Of a DNA stretch of 64,000 bases, positions 9,034 through 17,584 are shown one piece after another. Position 1 is the first letter of the stretch. Every line of letters starts with the position of its first letter. The DNA is from Pseudomonadota bacterium (GTDB taxonomy: Bacteria > Pseudomonadota > Gammaproteobacteria > Steroidobacterales > Steroidobacteraceae). The translations under genes and the position numbers were made by a program. The stretch spans positions 62,001 through 126,000 of the forward strand of contig JAFAGC010000009.1 of the NCBI GenBank assembly GCA_023423065.1, in the 5' to 3' direction. Below the pieces are notes generated by a model. That model did not search any database. It was not told where the DNA came from and saw nothing but the letters and a program-made list of their open reading frames with translations.

Positions 9034-9984
9034 ATGAATGCCGTCATGCCACGCCTGACGCGATTCGCCGATGGCATCACCGCCGTCGACACCGAGTACG
9101 TACGCCCGCAGATGGATGCGGCGCACATCGTGGTGGCGGGAACGCGCGCGGCCATCGTCGACACCGGCCCTAACACCGCGGTGCCGCTGATCCTGGCGGG
9201 TCTCGGGCAGCTCGGGCTGTCGCCGGATGGCGTCGAGTGGCTGTTCCTCACGCACGTGCACCTGGATCACGCCGGCGGCGCGGGCGAGCTGATGCGCTCG
9301 CTGCCGAACGCCACCGCCGTGGTGCATCCGCGCGCCGCGCCGCATCTGATCGATCCGGAGAAACTCATCGCGGGAACCCGCGCGGTGTATGGCGCCGAGC
9401 TGTACGACAAGCTGTACGGGGAAATCCTGCCGATTCCGCGCGAGCGGCTCGTCATCGCGCAGGACGGCCAGCGCTTCGATCTCGCGGGCCGCACGTTCGA
9501 GTGCGTGCACACGCCCGGACATGCGCTGCATCACCAGGCCATAGTCGACCATGGCGCGACCAGCATCTTCACCGGCGACACCTTCGGCATTTCCTACCGC
9601 GAGTTCGACACGGCGCGCGGCGCCTGGATCATGCCGACCACCACGCCGACGCAATTCGATCCGAAACAACTGAAGTCGTCGATCAATCGCCTGATGCAGT
9701 TCCGACCGCGCCGGCTCTATCTCACGCACTACAGCGAAGTGAGCGACTGCCCGCGGCTGGCCAGCGACATGCTCGACGCGATCGACGCCTTCGTGCGCAT
9801 CGCGCGAGCCGCGGGCCGCGGCGCCGTCCCGCGGATCCAGGCGGGCCTGCGCGAGCTCGCGCACGAATCGCTGCGCGCGCACGGCTGCACGATGAGCGGG
9901 CAGGCGATCGATGCGATCCTGACCAAGGACTTCGAGCTCAACGCGGCGGGTCTCGACGCGTGGCTGCAACGGGAGGCCGGCTGA
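9034..9984 (+). CDS. Metallo-beta-lactamase-fold hydrolase
   Basis: The protein of about 316 residues has the MBL-fold metal motif HVHLDH, a further His in the VHTPGHA segment and the metal Asp in IFTGDTFG, so it should be a dinuclear zinc or iron hydrolase of the glyoxalase II-like branch. The C-terminal third is helical and unlike the core, perhaps a substrate lid. Starts at 9019, 9034 and 9046 are all in frame and none has an obvious Shine-Dalgarno site; 9034 is a compromise. The gene diverges from the S9 peptidase only a few bases away and is followed immediately by a DUF2269 gene. Substrate unknown. Confidence 0.85.
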   Translation: MNAVMPRLTRFADGITAVDTEYVRPQMDAAHIVVAGTRAAIVDTGPNTAVPLILAGLGQLGLSPDGVEWLFLTHVHLDHAGGAGELMRSLPNATAVVHPRAAPHLIDPEKLIAGTRAVYGAELYDKLYGEILPIPRERLVIAQDGQRFDLAGRTFECVHTPGHALHHQAIVDHGATSIFTGDTFGISYREFDTARGAWIMPTTTPTQFDPKQLKSSINRLMQFRPRRLYLTHYSEVSDCPRLASDMLDAIDAFVRIARAAGRGAVPRIQAGLRELAHESLRAHGCTMSGQAIDAILTKDFELNAAGLDAWLQREAG

Positions 9985-10452
9985 ATGGACTATCTATTCC
10001 TCAAGGCGCTGCACATCGTGAGTGTCGTGCTGTTCCTCGGCAACATCATCACGGGCGTCTTCTGGAAGATGCACGCGGACCGCACGCGCGACCTGCGCGC
10101 CCGCGCGCAGGCGCTCGACGGCATCATCCGCAGCGATCGCATCTTCACGACCCCGGGCGTCTTCCTGATCATCGGCACCGGAGTCTGGCTCGCGTACCTC
10201 GGCAATCTACCGCTGCTGCGGACGTTCTGGATTGGTTGGTCCCTGGTCTTGTTTGGAATTTCGGGCGCCGTGTTCATGGCGGCGATCGCGCCGCTGCAGA
10301 AGAAACTGGCGGCGAATGTCAGCGCCGGCCTTCAGGGAAACTGGAACGAGTCCGCGTACGAGCGGCTGTCGCGATCGTGGACGATCTGGGGCGGCATCGG
10401 GACGCTGACGCCGCTGATCGCATTGTTCCTCATGGTGATGAAGCCGACCTGA
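9985..10452 (+). CDS. DUF2269 family integral membrane protein
   Basis: The ATG immediately abuts the stop codon of the MBL-fold hydrolase, so the two are co-transcribed. The 155-residue product has four predicted membrane segments (about residues 5–27, 52–72, 82–105 and 132–152) and opens with KALHIVSVVLFLGNIITG, the pattern of DUF2269 proteins, whose function is not established. A GIIRSDRIFTTPG loop lies between the first two helices. Nothing more specific can be said about its role. Confidence 0.8.
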   Translation: MDYLFLKALHIVSVVLFLGNIITGVFWKMHADRTRDLRARAQALDGIIRSDRIFTTPGVFLIIGTGVWLAYLGNLPLLRTFWIGWSLVLFGISGAVFMAAIAPLQKKLAANVSAGLQGNWNESAYERLSRSWTIWGGIGTLTPLIALFLMVMKPT

Positions 10453-10474
10453 GGAGGCCGTATGATCGCGCCCC

Positions 10475-11737
10475 ATGCCAAGACTTCACGTTCCGCAACC
10501 ACCTAGCCGCCCGGGCGACAAACCCGACTTCAGCTACGTGGAGCTTTCGCCGGCGGGCGCGATCCACAAGCCGGACGTCAACGCGCGCGCGCGCGACATG
10601 GAAGACGTCGCGGTCGGCCTCGTACGCGTGCTCGACGACAAACACGAGCCCGTCGGTCAGTGGAATCCGCGCCTCGAATCGGAGGATCTCCAGGTAGGTC
10701 TGCGTCACATGCTGCTCACGCGCATCTTCGACGATCGCATGCAGCGCACGCAGCGCCAGGGAAAGATCTCCTTCTATATGCGCTCGTTCGGCGAAGAAGC
10801 CATCGCGGTCGCGCAGGCGATGGCGCTGCAGCCCGGCGACATGTTGTTCCCGTCGTACCGGCAACAGGGCATCTACATGGTGCGCGGCAAGCCGCTGGTC
10901 GACCTCATGTGCCAGCTTCTCTCGAACACGCGCGACATGTGCAAGGGCCGCCAGCTTCCCGTGATGTATCACTGGAACGCGGGGCGCATCTTCTCGATCT
11001 CGGGCAACCTGACTACCCAGTTCCCGCAGGCGGTGGGCTGGGCGATGGCCGCGGCGATCCGCAACGAGGATCACATCGCCTGCACGTGGATAGGCGAGGG
11101 CTCGAGCGCGGAGGCGGATTTCCATCACGGCCTGCTGTTCGCGTCCGTCTACCAGGTGCCGGTGATCATGAACATCGTCAACAACCAGTGGGCGATCTCG
11201 ACCTTCCAGGGCACCGCGGGCGGCGAGCAGCGCTCGTTCGCGGCGCGCGGTCCCGGATACGGCGTCGCGGGCATCCGCGTCGACGGCAACGATTTCCTCG
11301 CGGTGTACGCGGTCACGCAATGGGCCGCGCAGCGCGCACGCACCGGCGGCGGCCCGACACTCATCGAGCTCGTGACCTATCGCGCGGCGGCGCATTCCAC
11401 CAGCGACGATCCGTCGCGTTATCGCCCGAAGGACGACTACGCGCACTGGCCGCTCGGCGATCCGGTCGAGCGCCTCAAGAACCACTTGATCGCACGCGGC
11501 GAGTGGAGCGAGAAGCAGCACAAGGATCTCACCGCCGAACTCGACTCCCAGGTGCAGGCGGCGTGGAAGGAAGCCGTCTCGTTCGGCGCGCTCAACGAAG
11601 GGCCGCGCCTCAACCGTCATCTCATGTTCGAGGACGTCTACAAGGAGTTCCCGGAAAATCTGCGCCGGCAGAGCGAACAGCTCGCCGAGGAAATCAAGCT
11701 GAACGCCGAGCTCGGGCTCGCGGCGAAGGCTGAATAA
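10475..11737 (+). CDS. bkdA1: Branched-chain 2-oxoacid dehydrogenase E1 component, alpha subunit
   Basis: The 420-residue protein has the thiamine-diphosphate motif beginning GEGSSAEADFHH and ending in VNNQWAIST, and the SFGEEAI and DMLFPSYRQQG segments typical of the bacterial BCKDH E1 alpha subunit rather than of pyruvate dehydrogenase PdhA. With the beta subunit it decarboxylates the 2-oxoacids of valine, leucine and isoleucine and passes the acyl group to E2. The first gene of a tight E1alpha–E1beta–E2 operon (2 bp and 10 bp gaps). The 22 bp before it contain a GAGG box. Length matches Pseudomonas BkdA1 (about 410). Confidence 0.93.
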   Translation: MPRLHVPQPPSRPGDKPDFSYVELSPAGAIHKPDVNARARDMEDVAVGLVRVLDDKHEPVGQWNPRLESEDLQVGLRHMLLTRIFDDRMQRTQRQGKISFYMRSFGEEAIAVAQAMALQPGDMLFPSYRQQGIYMVRGKPLVDLMCQLLSNTRDMCKGRQLPVMYHWNAGRIFSISGNLTTQFPQAVGWAMAAAIRNEDHIACTWIGEGSSAEADFHHGLLFASVYQVPVIMNIVNNQWAISTFQGTAGGEQRSFAARGPGYGVAGIRVDGNDFLAVYAVTQWAAQRARTGGGPTLIELVTYRAAAHSTSDDPSRYRPKDDYAHWPLGDPVERLKNHLIARGEWSEKQHKDLTAELDSQVQAAWKEAVSFGALNEGPRLNRHLMFEDVYKEFPENLRRQSEQLAEEIKLNAELGLAAKAE

Positions 11738-11739
11738 CC

Positions 11740-12756
11740 ATGGCACAGATGAACATGATCCAGGCCCTGAATTCCGCCATGGACGTCATGATGGCGCGCG
11801 ATCCGTCCGTGGTCGTGATGGGCGAGGACGTCGGTTACTTCGGCGGCGTGTTCCGCGTCACCGACGGACTGCAGAGGAAATACGGCGAACACCGCGTGCT
11901 CGATTCGCCGATCAGCGAGGGCGGCATCGTCGCCACCGCGATCGGCATGGCGGTCAACGGCATCAAGCCCGTGGCCGAGATCCAGTTCGCCGATTACATC
12001 TATCCAGCGGTGGACCAGATCGCGAGCGAGCTGGCGCGCATCCGCTACCGCAGCGCCGGTGATTTCACTGCGCCCGTCGTGATTCGCGCGCCCTGCGGCG
12101 GCGGCATCCGCGGCGGACAGACCCACTCGCAAAGTCCCGAGGCGATCTTCACGCACATCTGCGGCGTGAAGACCGTGATGCCGAGTAATCCCTACGATGC
12201 GAAGGGCCTCCTGATCGCGGCGATCGAAGACGATGACCCGATCATCTTTTTCGAGCCGAAGCGCATCTACAACGGCCCGTTCGATGGCGACCCCAACAAG
12301 CCCGCGGTGCCGTGGAGCACGCATGCGAAGGGCGACGTGCCCGAGGGTTATTACAAGGTGCCGATCGGCAAGTGCGACATCGTGCGGCCCGGCGAACAGG
12401 TGACCATCGTCACCTACGGCACGATGGTGTACGTGTGCGAGGCCGCGGCGAAGAAACTCGACGTCGACGCGGAGATCATAGACGTGCGCACGATGTCGCC
12501 GCTCGATCTCGATCCCATCTGCTCTTCGGTCAAGAAAACCGGCCGCTGCGTGGTCGCGCACGAGGCCACGCGCTTCAGCGGTTTCGGCGCGGAGCTCACG
12601 GCCAGCATCCAGGAGGAATGCTTCTGGTATCTCGAGGCGCCGATCCAGCGCGTCGCCGGCTGGGACACGCCGTATCCGCATGCCTTCGAATGGGAGTATT
12701 TTCCCGGGCAGGCCCGCGTCGCGCTCGCGTTGCGCGAAGTCCTCGGAGAAGGATGA
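11740..12756 (+). CDS. bkdA2: Branched-chain 2-oxoacid dehydrogenase E1 component, beta subunit
   Basis: The 338-residue protein begins MAQMNMIQALNSAMDVMMAR and carries VVMGEDVGYFGGVFRVTDG, EGGIVATAIGMAVNG and the PCGGGIRGGQTHSQSPE segment, all conserved in E1 beta subunits of the BCKDH group (transketolase-like pyrimidine-binding and C-terminal domains). It pairs with the alpha subunit to form the heterotetrameric E1 that binds thiamine diphosphate at the subunit interface. It starts 2 bp after the alpha stop, so translation is almost certainly coupled. Confidence 0.94.
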   Translation: MAQMNMIQALNSAMDVMMARDPSVVVMGEDVGYFGGVFRVTDGLQRKYGEHRVLDSPISEGGIVATAIGMAVNGIKPVAEIQFADYIYPAVDQIASELARIRYRSAGDFTAPVVIRAPCGGGIRGGQTHSQSPEAIFTHICGVKTVMPSNPYDAKGLLIAAIEDDDPIIFFEPKRIYNGPFDGDPNKPAVPWSTHAKGDVPEGYYKVPIGKCDIVRPGEQVTIVTYGTMVYVCEAAAKKLDVDAEIIDVRTMSPLDLDPICSSVKKTGRCVVAHEATRFSGFGAELTASIQEECFWYLEAPIQRVAGWDTPYPHAFEWEYFPGQARVALALREVLGEG

Positions 12757-12766
12757 GGTTGGAATC

Positions 12767-14092
12767 ATGAGCCGCTACGTATTCAAGATGCCCGATCTCG
12801 GCGAAGGAACGGTTTCCGCCGAAGTGGTCGCCTGGCACGTGAAGCCCGGCGATCTCGTGCAGGAAGACCAGGTCATGTGCGAGGTCATGACCGAGAAGGC
12901 CGCGGTCGAGATGCCGTCGCCGGTCACGGGCCGGATCCTCTCCATCACCGGCGAGCCCGGCGACATGGTCGCGGTGGGCGCCGAGCTGGTCGTGTTCGAC
13001 ACGGACGGCACGTCGGCCGCCGCGGGCGATGCGCCGGCGGTGAAGACGGCGGAGCGACCGCCCGAACCGGTGAATTACGGCCGCCGCGCCTCGGACAAGG
13101 CGGGCGGCGAGAAGCAGGCGGGCGAGAAACCCGCTGGCGAAAAGACTTCCGCTGAAAAGTCAGCTTCGCCGAGCGCACCCACGAGCGCGGGCAAACCCGC
13201 CGGACGCATCATGGCCTCGCCGGCCAGCCGCCGTCGCGCGGCCGAAGCCGGCCTGGATCTATCTACCGTCACGGGCACCGGTCCCGCGGGCCGCATCGAG
13301 CCGGGCGACATCGACTCCGCGCTCGCGGCGGGCGGTGCGCGCGGAGCGCCGCCTTCGATGAACGCGCGCGCCAACGAATCCCGCGCGCCGCGCAACGGCA
13401 CGGAGGAAGTGAAGATCATCGGCCTGCGCCGCGTGATCGCCGAGCGCCTGACCGAATCCGCGCGCAGCATCCCGCAGTACTCGTACGTCGAGGAGTGCGA
13501 CATCACGCGACTCGAGGCGCTGCGCAAACACCTCAACGACCGCCGCCCCGCGGGCGCGCCGCCGCTGACTTTCCTGCCGTTCATCGTGGCCGGGCTCGCG
13601 CGCGTGCTCGAGAAATATCCCCAGTGCAACGCGTTGTACGACAGCGCGCGCGGCGTGCTCGTGAAGCACAAGGCCGTGCATGTCGGCATCGCGACGCAGA
13701 CGCCCCAGGGCCTGAAGGTTCCGGTCGTGCGCAACGCCGAATCGCGCGCGCTGCACGATCTCGCGGCCGAGATCCGCCGCGTGTCCGAGGCGGCGCGCTC
13801 GAACAAGTCTTCGCGCGAGGAACTCACGGGCTCGACCATCACCGTGACGAGCCTCGGCAAACTCGGCGGCATCGCGTCCACGCCGATGATCAACATGCCC
13901 GAAGTCGCCATCATCGGCATCAACAAGGCGATCGAGCGTCCGATCGCTGTGGACGGCCAGGTCGCGATCCGGCTCATGATGAACCTGTCGTCGTCGTTCG
14001 ATCACCGCTTCGTCGACGGCTTCGACGCCGCCTCGATGATCCAGTCGCTCAAGGACCTCCTCGAACAACCCGCGACGATCTTCATCGACTAG
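12767..14092 (+). CDS. bkdB: Dihydrolipoamide acyltransferase E2 of the branched-chain 2-oxoacid dehydrogenase
   Basis: The 441-residue protein has one lipoyl domain (about residues 3–78) with the lipoylation lysine in VMTEKAAVEM (about Lys44), a Lys/Ala/Glu-rich linker, a peripheral subunit-binding domain (about 145–185, starting ASPASRRRAAEAG) and a catalytic acyltransferase domain ending with the DHRFVDG motif. It transfers the acyl group from E1 to CoA. The start at 12767 gives an intact lipoyl domain; an upstream ATG would only extend into bkdA2. No E3 (lipoamide dehydrogenase) gene follows, so E3 must be encoded elsewhere and shared. Confidence 0.94.
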   Translation: MSRYVFKMPDLGEGTVSAEVVAWHVKPGDLVQEDQVMCEVMTEKAAVEMPSPVTGRILSITGEPGDMVAVGAELVVFDTDGTSAAAGDAPAVKTAERPPEPVNYGRRASDKAGGEKQAGEKPAGEKTSAEKSASPSAPTSAGKPAGRIMASPASRRRAAEAGLDLSTVTGTGPAGRIEPGDIDSALAAGGARGAPPSMNARANESRAPRNGTEEVKIIGLRRVIAERLTESARSIPQYSYVEECDITRLEALRKHLNDRRPAGAPPLTFLPFIVAGLARVLEKYPQCNALYDSARGVLVKHKAVHVGIATQTPQGLKVPVVRNAESRALHDLAAEIRRVSEAARSNKSSREELTGSTITVTSLGKLGGIASTPMINMPEVAIIGINKAIERPIAVDGQVAIRLMMNLSSSFDHRFVDGFDAASMIQSLKDLLEQPATIFID

Positions 14093-14103
14093 GATTCCGC
14101 GAG

Positions 14104-15477
14104 ATGCGACGCTCGTCCTTGTCGCTCTTGTTAGGTTGCTGCGCAAGCGTCGCCGCGCAGCAGGTGGAGTACCTGGAGCCGCATCGCGTCGGCGTCGAAA
14201 TTTCCCGCGACGACGACGACTGGATAGCGGAGTACAGCTTCAACCGTCCCGTCGATGGCTGGTTCTTTCCGCGCTCGTCGCTGGCCCGCGAAGGACAGAT
14301 CGCCTGGCGGCAACGCGACTGGACCGTGGAGACTCCCGGCGTGAAGCTCACGCGCCGCGGCCACTACGACGTGCTCGAGTCGGAGCGCGGCGGGATGCCG
14401 TCGAAAGTCCGTGTGCGGTTCAAGCCCTTCACCGGCGACCTGCTCGACGACTACGCCCCGGCGGTGGCCTTCACCGACGGCGGCTTCGCGCTGCTCAGCG
14501 CCCAGTTCGACCTGTTGCCGCTGAAAGCGCTCAACGAAGCGGACGTGCTGCCGAACGATCTCAACAACAACTACTTCGCGGAAACCCTCTACGCGATGCG
14601 CTTCGACGATGGCGAGAACGTCGTCGGGCACGACGGCGGGTTCGCCACGTACGTGTTGTTCGGACCGACACGGCGCATCGAAGCGCGTGATGTGGTCACC
14701 GTGTTCGATCCGCAACTTCCCGCCTGGATCCACGACTCGCTCGAGCAATCGGTCACCGAGCTGCTCGCGCGGTACGCGGGACAACTCGGTCCGCTACCCG
14801 AGGGAAAACCGACCGTCATGGTGGCCTGGGGCGGACCGACGAAGGGGATCGTCACGCGCACCGGCGGAGCGCTGCGTGGCCAGATCGTCATGAAGTTCGA
14901 GGGCGATGGACTGTTGAACGAAACTCCGCGCCAGCGCGCGGAAGGCCTGTGGTTCGTCGCGCACGAGGCAGCGCATTTCTGGCTCGGGCAGACGGTGGGT
15001 TACGACTACGCGCGTGAAGCCTGGATCACCGAGGGTGGCGCCGAGCTGCTCGCGGTACGCGCGATCGCGGCGCTGGATCCGGCGTACGACTGGCGAATCG
15101 ATCTCGATCGCGACATCCGCGATTGCGTGACCTTCGCCCGGCGGCACGGCATCGAGTCCGCGCGCGACCGCAATGAGCATCGCGCGTACTACGCCTGTGG
15201 CGCCGTGTTCGCACTGGTGGCCGAGGCGGCGGGCAAGTCGCCGTTCCACGTGTTCGTTCGGCGACTGGTCGACGAGAATCGCGGCGACGGAATCGTTTCG
15301 CGCGCCGAATGGCTCGCGGCCCTGGACGCGGTGTCGAGCGATTCGAGTCTTTCTCGCGACATCTCCGCGCTGCTCGATCAGGGAAGCCCCGATCCGGCGC
15401 CGCTGATCGCCTCGTTGTTCGATCGCGCCGGCGTGGCCTACGTCCTCGACGAGCAGAAGATTCCGCGAATGAAGTAA
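14104..15477 (+). CDS. Secreted M1-like zinc metallopeptidase (gluzincin), unassigned family
   Basis: The 457-residue protein has a short signal peptide (MRRSSLSLLLGCCASVAAQ) and a gluzincin active site: HEAAH followed after 18 residues by the Glu of WITEGGAE, the exact spacing of M1 aminopeptidases. The N-terminal half is beta-rich, as in the M1 N-domain, but I do not see the GxMEN exopeptidase motif, so an aminopeptidase activity is unproved. It begins 11 bp after bkdB, perhaps as the last gene of that transcript, though a metabolic link is not evident. Contains a TTG-TTA-GGT codon run near its start. Confidence 0.75.
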   Translation: MRRSSLSLLLGCCASVAAQQVEYLEPHRVGVEISRDDDDWIAEYSFNRPVDGWFFPRSSLAREGQIAWRQRDWTVETPGVKLTRRGHYDVLESERGGMPSKVRVRFKPFTGDLLDDYAPAVAFTDGGFALLSAQFDLLPLKALNEADVLPNDLNNNYFAETLYAMRFDDGENVVGHDGGFATYVLFGPTRRIEARDVVTVFDPQLPAWIHDSLEQSVTELLARYAGQLGPLPEGKPTVMVAWGGPTKGIVTRTGGALRGQIVMKFEGDGLLNETPRQRAEGLWFVAHEAAHFWLGQTVGYDYAREAWITEGGAELLAVRAIAALDPAYDWRIDLDRDIRDCVTFARRHGIESARDRNEHRAYYACGAVFALVAEAAGKSPFHVFVRRLVDENRGDGIVSRAEWLAALDAVSSDSSLSRDISALLDQGSPDPAPLIASLFDRAGVAYVLDEQKIPRMK

Positions 15478-15592
15478 GGGACCCCTGTCTTCGAGCTGCG
15501 ACGCAGCGACCTACAGGCAAATGTGAGCGAACGCCCGGTACCGCTATCGGAGTGATGGCAGAGTTCTGCCCCAAATCCCGGGGTCGGACGCC

Positions 15593-15907
15593 ATGCACCA
15601 GCCAAACACCGCGCACCAACACAAAGCCAAGGCGGCCGTCGGCTGCCTGTACTGCAAGCCCGTTCAATACGTGAGTCACGGCGAAGCGCCTCCGGTGAAG
15701 GGCTGGCAGCGATCCGTGTTGCTGCTCGCCTCCATGGTCCTCACCGCGTGCACGGTGATGGCGCTGCAGTTCGCGTGGGAGCGCACGGGCGCCGTGTTCT
15801 TCGCGACGGTTTCCGCGTTGCTGATGCTGATCGGCCTGTTCGGCGTCGCGATCTCCCTCCGCGGCTGCGACAACTGCGTCGCGCGTTTCCTGGGCAGATC
15901 GTTATGA
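15593..15907 (+). CDS. Small membrane protein with two CxxC pairs, hypothetical
   Basis: The 104-residue product has CLYCKP near its N-terminus and CDNC near its C-terminus, flanking two predicted membrane helices (about residues 43–62 and 68–88). The two CxxC pairs would lie on the same side of the membrane and could bind one metal ion or form a redox pair; this is inference. I do not recognise the family. It stands 115 bp after the M1-like peptidase and is followed by a stretch without genes. Confidence 0.6.
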   Translation: MHQPNTAHQHKAKAAVGCLYCKPVQYVSHGEAPPVKGWQRSVLLLASMVLTACTVMALQFAWERTGAVFFATVSALLMLIGLFGVAISLRGCDNCVARFLGRSL

Positions 15908-16166
15908 CGCCGCGCCCCGCTCCCGCGCGCCGGCATTCCCTCTGCGGAACGGCGCGCCGGCTTGCCGCCGAAGAAAACGCCACACGTCACGGCTATCGCC
16001 AAGCCTGCCGGCAGGCCGGCGTCTGGGCCTGCAAGAAGACTTTCTCCTGCTCGCGCAGGATGTCGGCGCGCCGCTGACCGGCTAACTTCCGCCCGCGTCT
16101 TCGGCCGACCCGCTGACCCCTGGGGATAGTGGTGCCGGTGTAAAAAGTGGGGATTAGCGCGAGCGC
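15908..16166. other. Intergenic stretch with a perfect 14-bp palindrome and repeat-like debris
   Basis: No convincing gene is present between the small membrane protein and the end of gor. The stretch contains a perfect palindrome GCCTGCCGGCAGGC (16003–16016) and, nearer gor, a degenerate segment with TGACCCCTGGGGATAG and AAAAAGTGGGGATTAG that resembles the remains of REP-like repeats seen in proteobacterial genomes. It could serve as a transcript end for both convergent genes but lacks a clean T-tract. Confidence 0.4.
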
Positions 16167-17546
16167 CTAGCCGGGAACCGATCCCGGCGGCGTGTGCTTC
16201 TCGCGCATCAACACCAGTTCTTCCGCCGCCGTCGGATGCAGCGCGACCGTGCTGTCCCACTGCTTCTTCGTGAGACCCGCCTTCACCGCCACCGCCGCGA
16301 GCTGGATCATCTCGGGTGCGTCCTCGCCCGCGATGTGCACGCCCAGGATCTGGTCGCTCGCGGCATCGACGATGATCTTCATGAGCGTGCGCTCGTGGTT
16401 GGGGGTCAGCATGTTGCGCATCGGTCGGAAGCTCGTGCGGTAGACGTCGACCTTTCCGTGGCTGCGCAACGCGTCCGCTTCCGTGAGCCCCACGCTGCCG
16501 ATCGGCGGCCGCCCGAACACCGCGCTCGGCACGGTGCTATGGTCCACCGGCGTAGGGCGATCGTTGTAGATAGTGTCGGCAAACGCATGACCGTCGCGGA
16601 TCGCGACCGGCGTCAGGTTCATGCGATTGGTCACGTCGCCGACCGCGTAGATGGATGGCACGCTGCTCTGCGAATACTCGTTCACGATCACGGCGCCGGC
16701 CGGATCCAGTTTGACTCCCGCGCGTTCGAGGCCGAGTCCCGCCGTGTGCGGCACGCGGCCGGTCGCGTGCATCACGACGTCCGTCTCGACGACTTCGCCG
16801 GTAGATAGTGTCGCGCGTACGCCGCCGTTCGCGCGCTCCAGCCGCGCGAGCGTGTTCTTCATCATGAGCTTGATGCCGCGCCGCTCGGACTCGATGTGCA
16901 TGTGCGCGCGCAGGTCGATGTCGAAGCCGCGCAGCAGCTGGTCGCCGCGATGCAGGATCGTGGTCGCCGCGCCGAGTCCGTGAAAGATGTTCGCGAACTC
17001 GAGCGCGATGTATCCACCGCCCACGATCAGCACGCGTTGCGGAAATTTCTCGAGATGGAACGCCTCGTTCGACGTGATGCCGATCTCGACGCCGGGCAGA
17101 TTCTCCGGCAGGTGCGGCTTGCCGCCGGTCGCGATCAGGATGCGCTCCGCCGTGAACTCGCTGCCGGACTTCGCGAGGCGCACGGTGTGCGCGTCGACGA
17201 CTTCGGCGCGTTCTTCGAACGCCGTGACTCCGGCCCGGGCGAGGTTCGTGGTGTACAGGCCCGACAGCCGCGAGACCTCGCGCTGCACGTTGTCGCGCAG
17301 CGTCGCCCAGTCGAAGCGCGCGTTGTCGATCGTCCAGCCATAACCCGGTGCGTCGGCGACGAATTGCGAGAACTCCGCGCCATAGACGAGAAACTTCTTG
17401 GGCACGCAGCCGCGGATCACGCAGGTGCCGCCGATGCGATACTCCTCGGCGATCGCCACCTTCGCGCCGGACAATGCCGCGATGCGGGCCGCGCGCACCC
17501 CGCCGGAACCCGCGCCGATCACGAACAGGTCGTACACGCATTTCAT
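16167..17546 (-). CDS. gor: Glutathione-disulfide reductase
   Basis: The 459-residue flavoprotein begins MKCVYDLFVIGAGSGGVRA (FAD Rossmann motif), has the redox-active disulfide in GGTCVIRGCVPKK, an NADPH-binding VGGGYIALEFA motif and the C-terminal His-Pro-Thr-Ala-Ala-Glu-Glu (HPTAAEE) active-site segment of glutathione reductases. It keeps cytosolic glutathione reduced using NADPH. The length is normal for the family. The gene is divergent from the acryloyl-CoA reductase gene with only 38 bp between starts, so their promoters must be close together or overlap. Two TAGATAG words occur within the gene. Confidence 0.94.
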   Translation of the reverse strand: MKCVYDLFVIGAGSGGVRAARIAALSGAKVAIAEEYRIGGTCVIRGCVPKKFLVYGAEFSQFVADAPGYGWTIDNARFDWATLRDNVQREVSRLSGLYTTNLARAGVTAFEERAEVVDAHTVRLAKSGSEFTAERILIATGGKPHLPENLPGVEIGITSNEAFHLEKFPQRVLIVGGGYIALEFANIFHGLGAATTILHRGDQLLRGFDIDLRAHMHIESERRGIKLMMKNTLARLERANGGVRATLSTGEVVETDVVMHATGRVPHTAGLGLERAGVKLDPAGAVIVNEYSQSSVPSIYAVGDVTNRMNLTPVAIRDGHAFADTIYNDRPTPVDHSTVPSAVFGRPPIGSVGLTEADALRSHGKVDVYRTSFRPMRNMLTPNHERTLMKIIVDAASDQILGVHIAGEDAPEMIQLAAVAVKAGLTKKQWDSTVALHPTAAEELVLMREKHTPPGSVPG

Positions 17547-17584
17547 GGCAGGATACTAACGTGACTTCCGCGGGGGACTCGACT

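Noticed and set aside
9013..9969. Upstream extension of the S9 peptidase frame to 9969
   Set aside because: Antisense to the well-supported MBL-fold hydrolase; the signal peptide starts at 9012 or 9009.
15748..16077. 109-codon open frame overlapping the small CxxC membrane protein
   Set aside because: Shadow frame with Arg-rich composition, out of frame with the conserved-looking CxxC protein and without a ribosome site.
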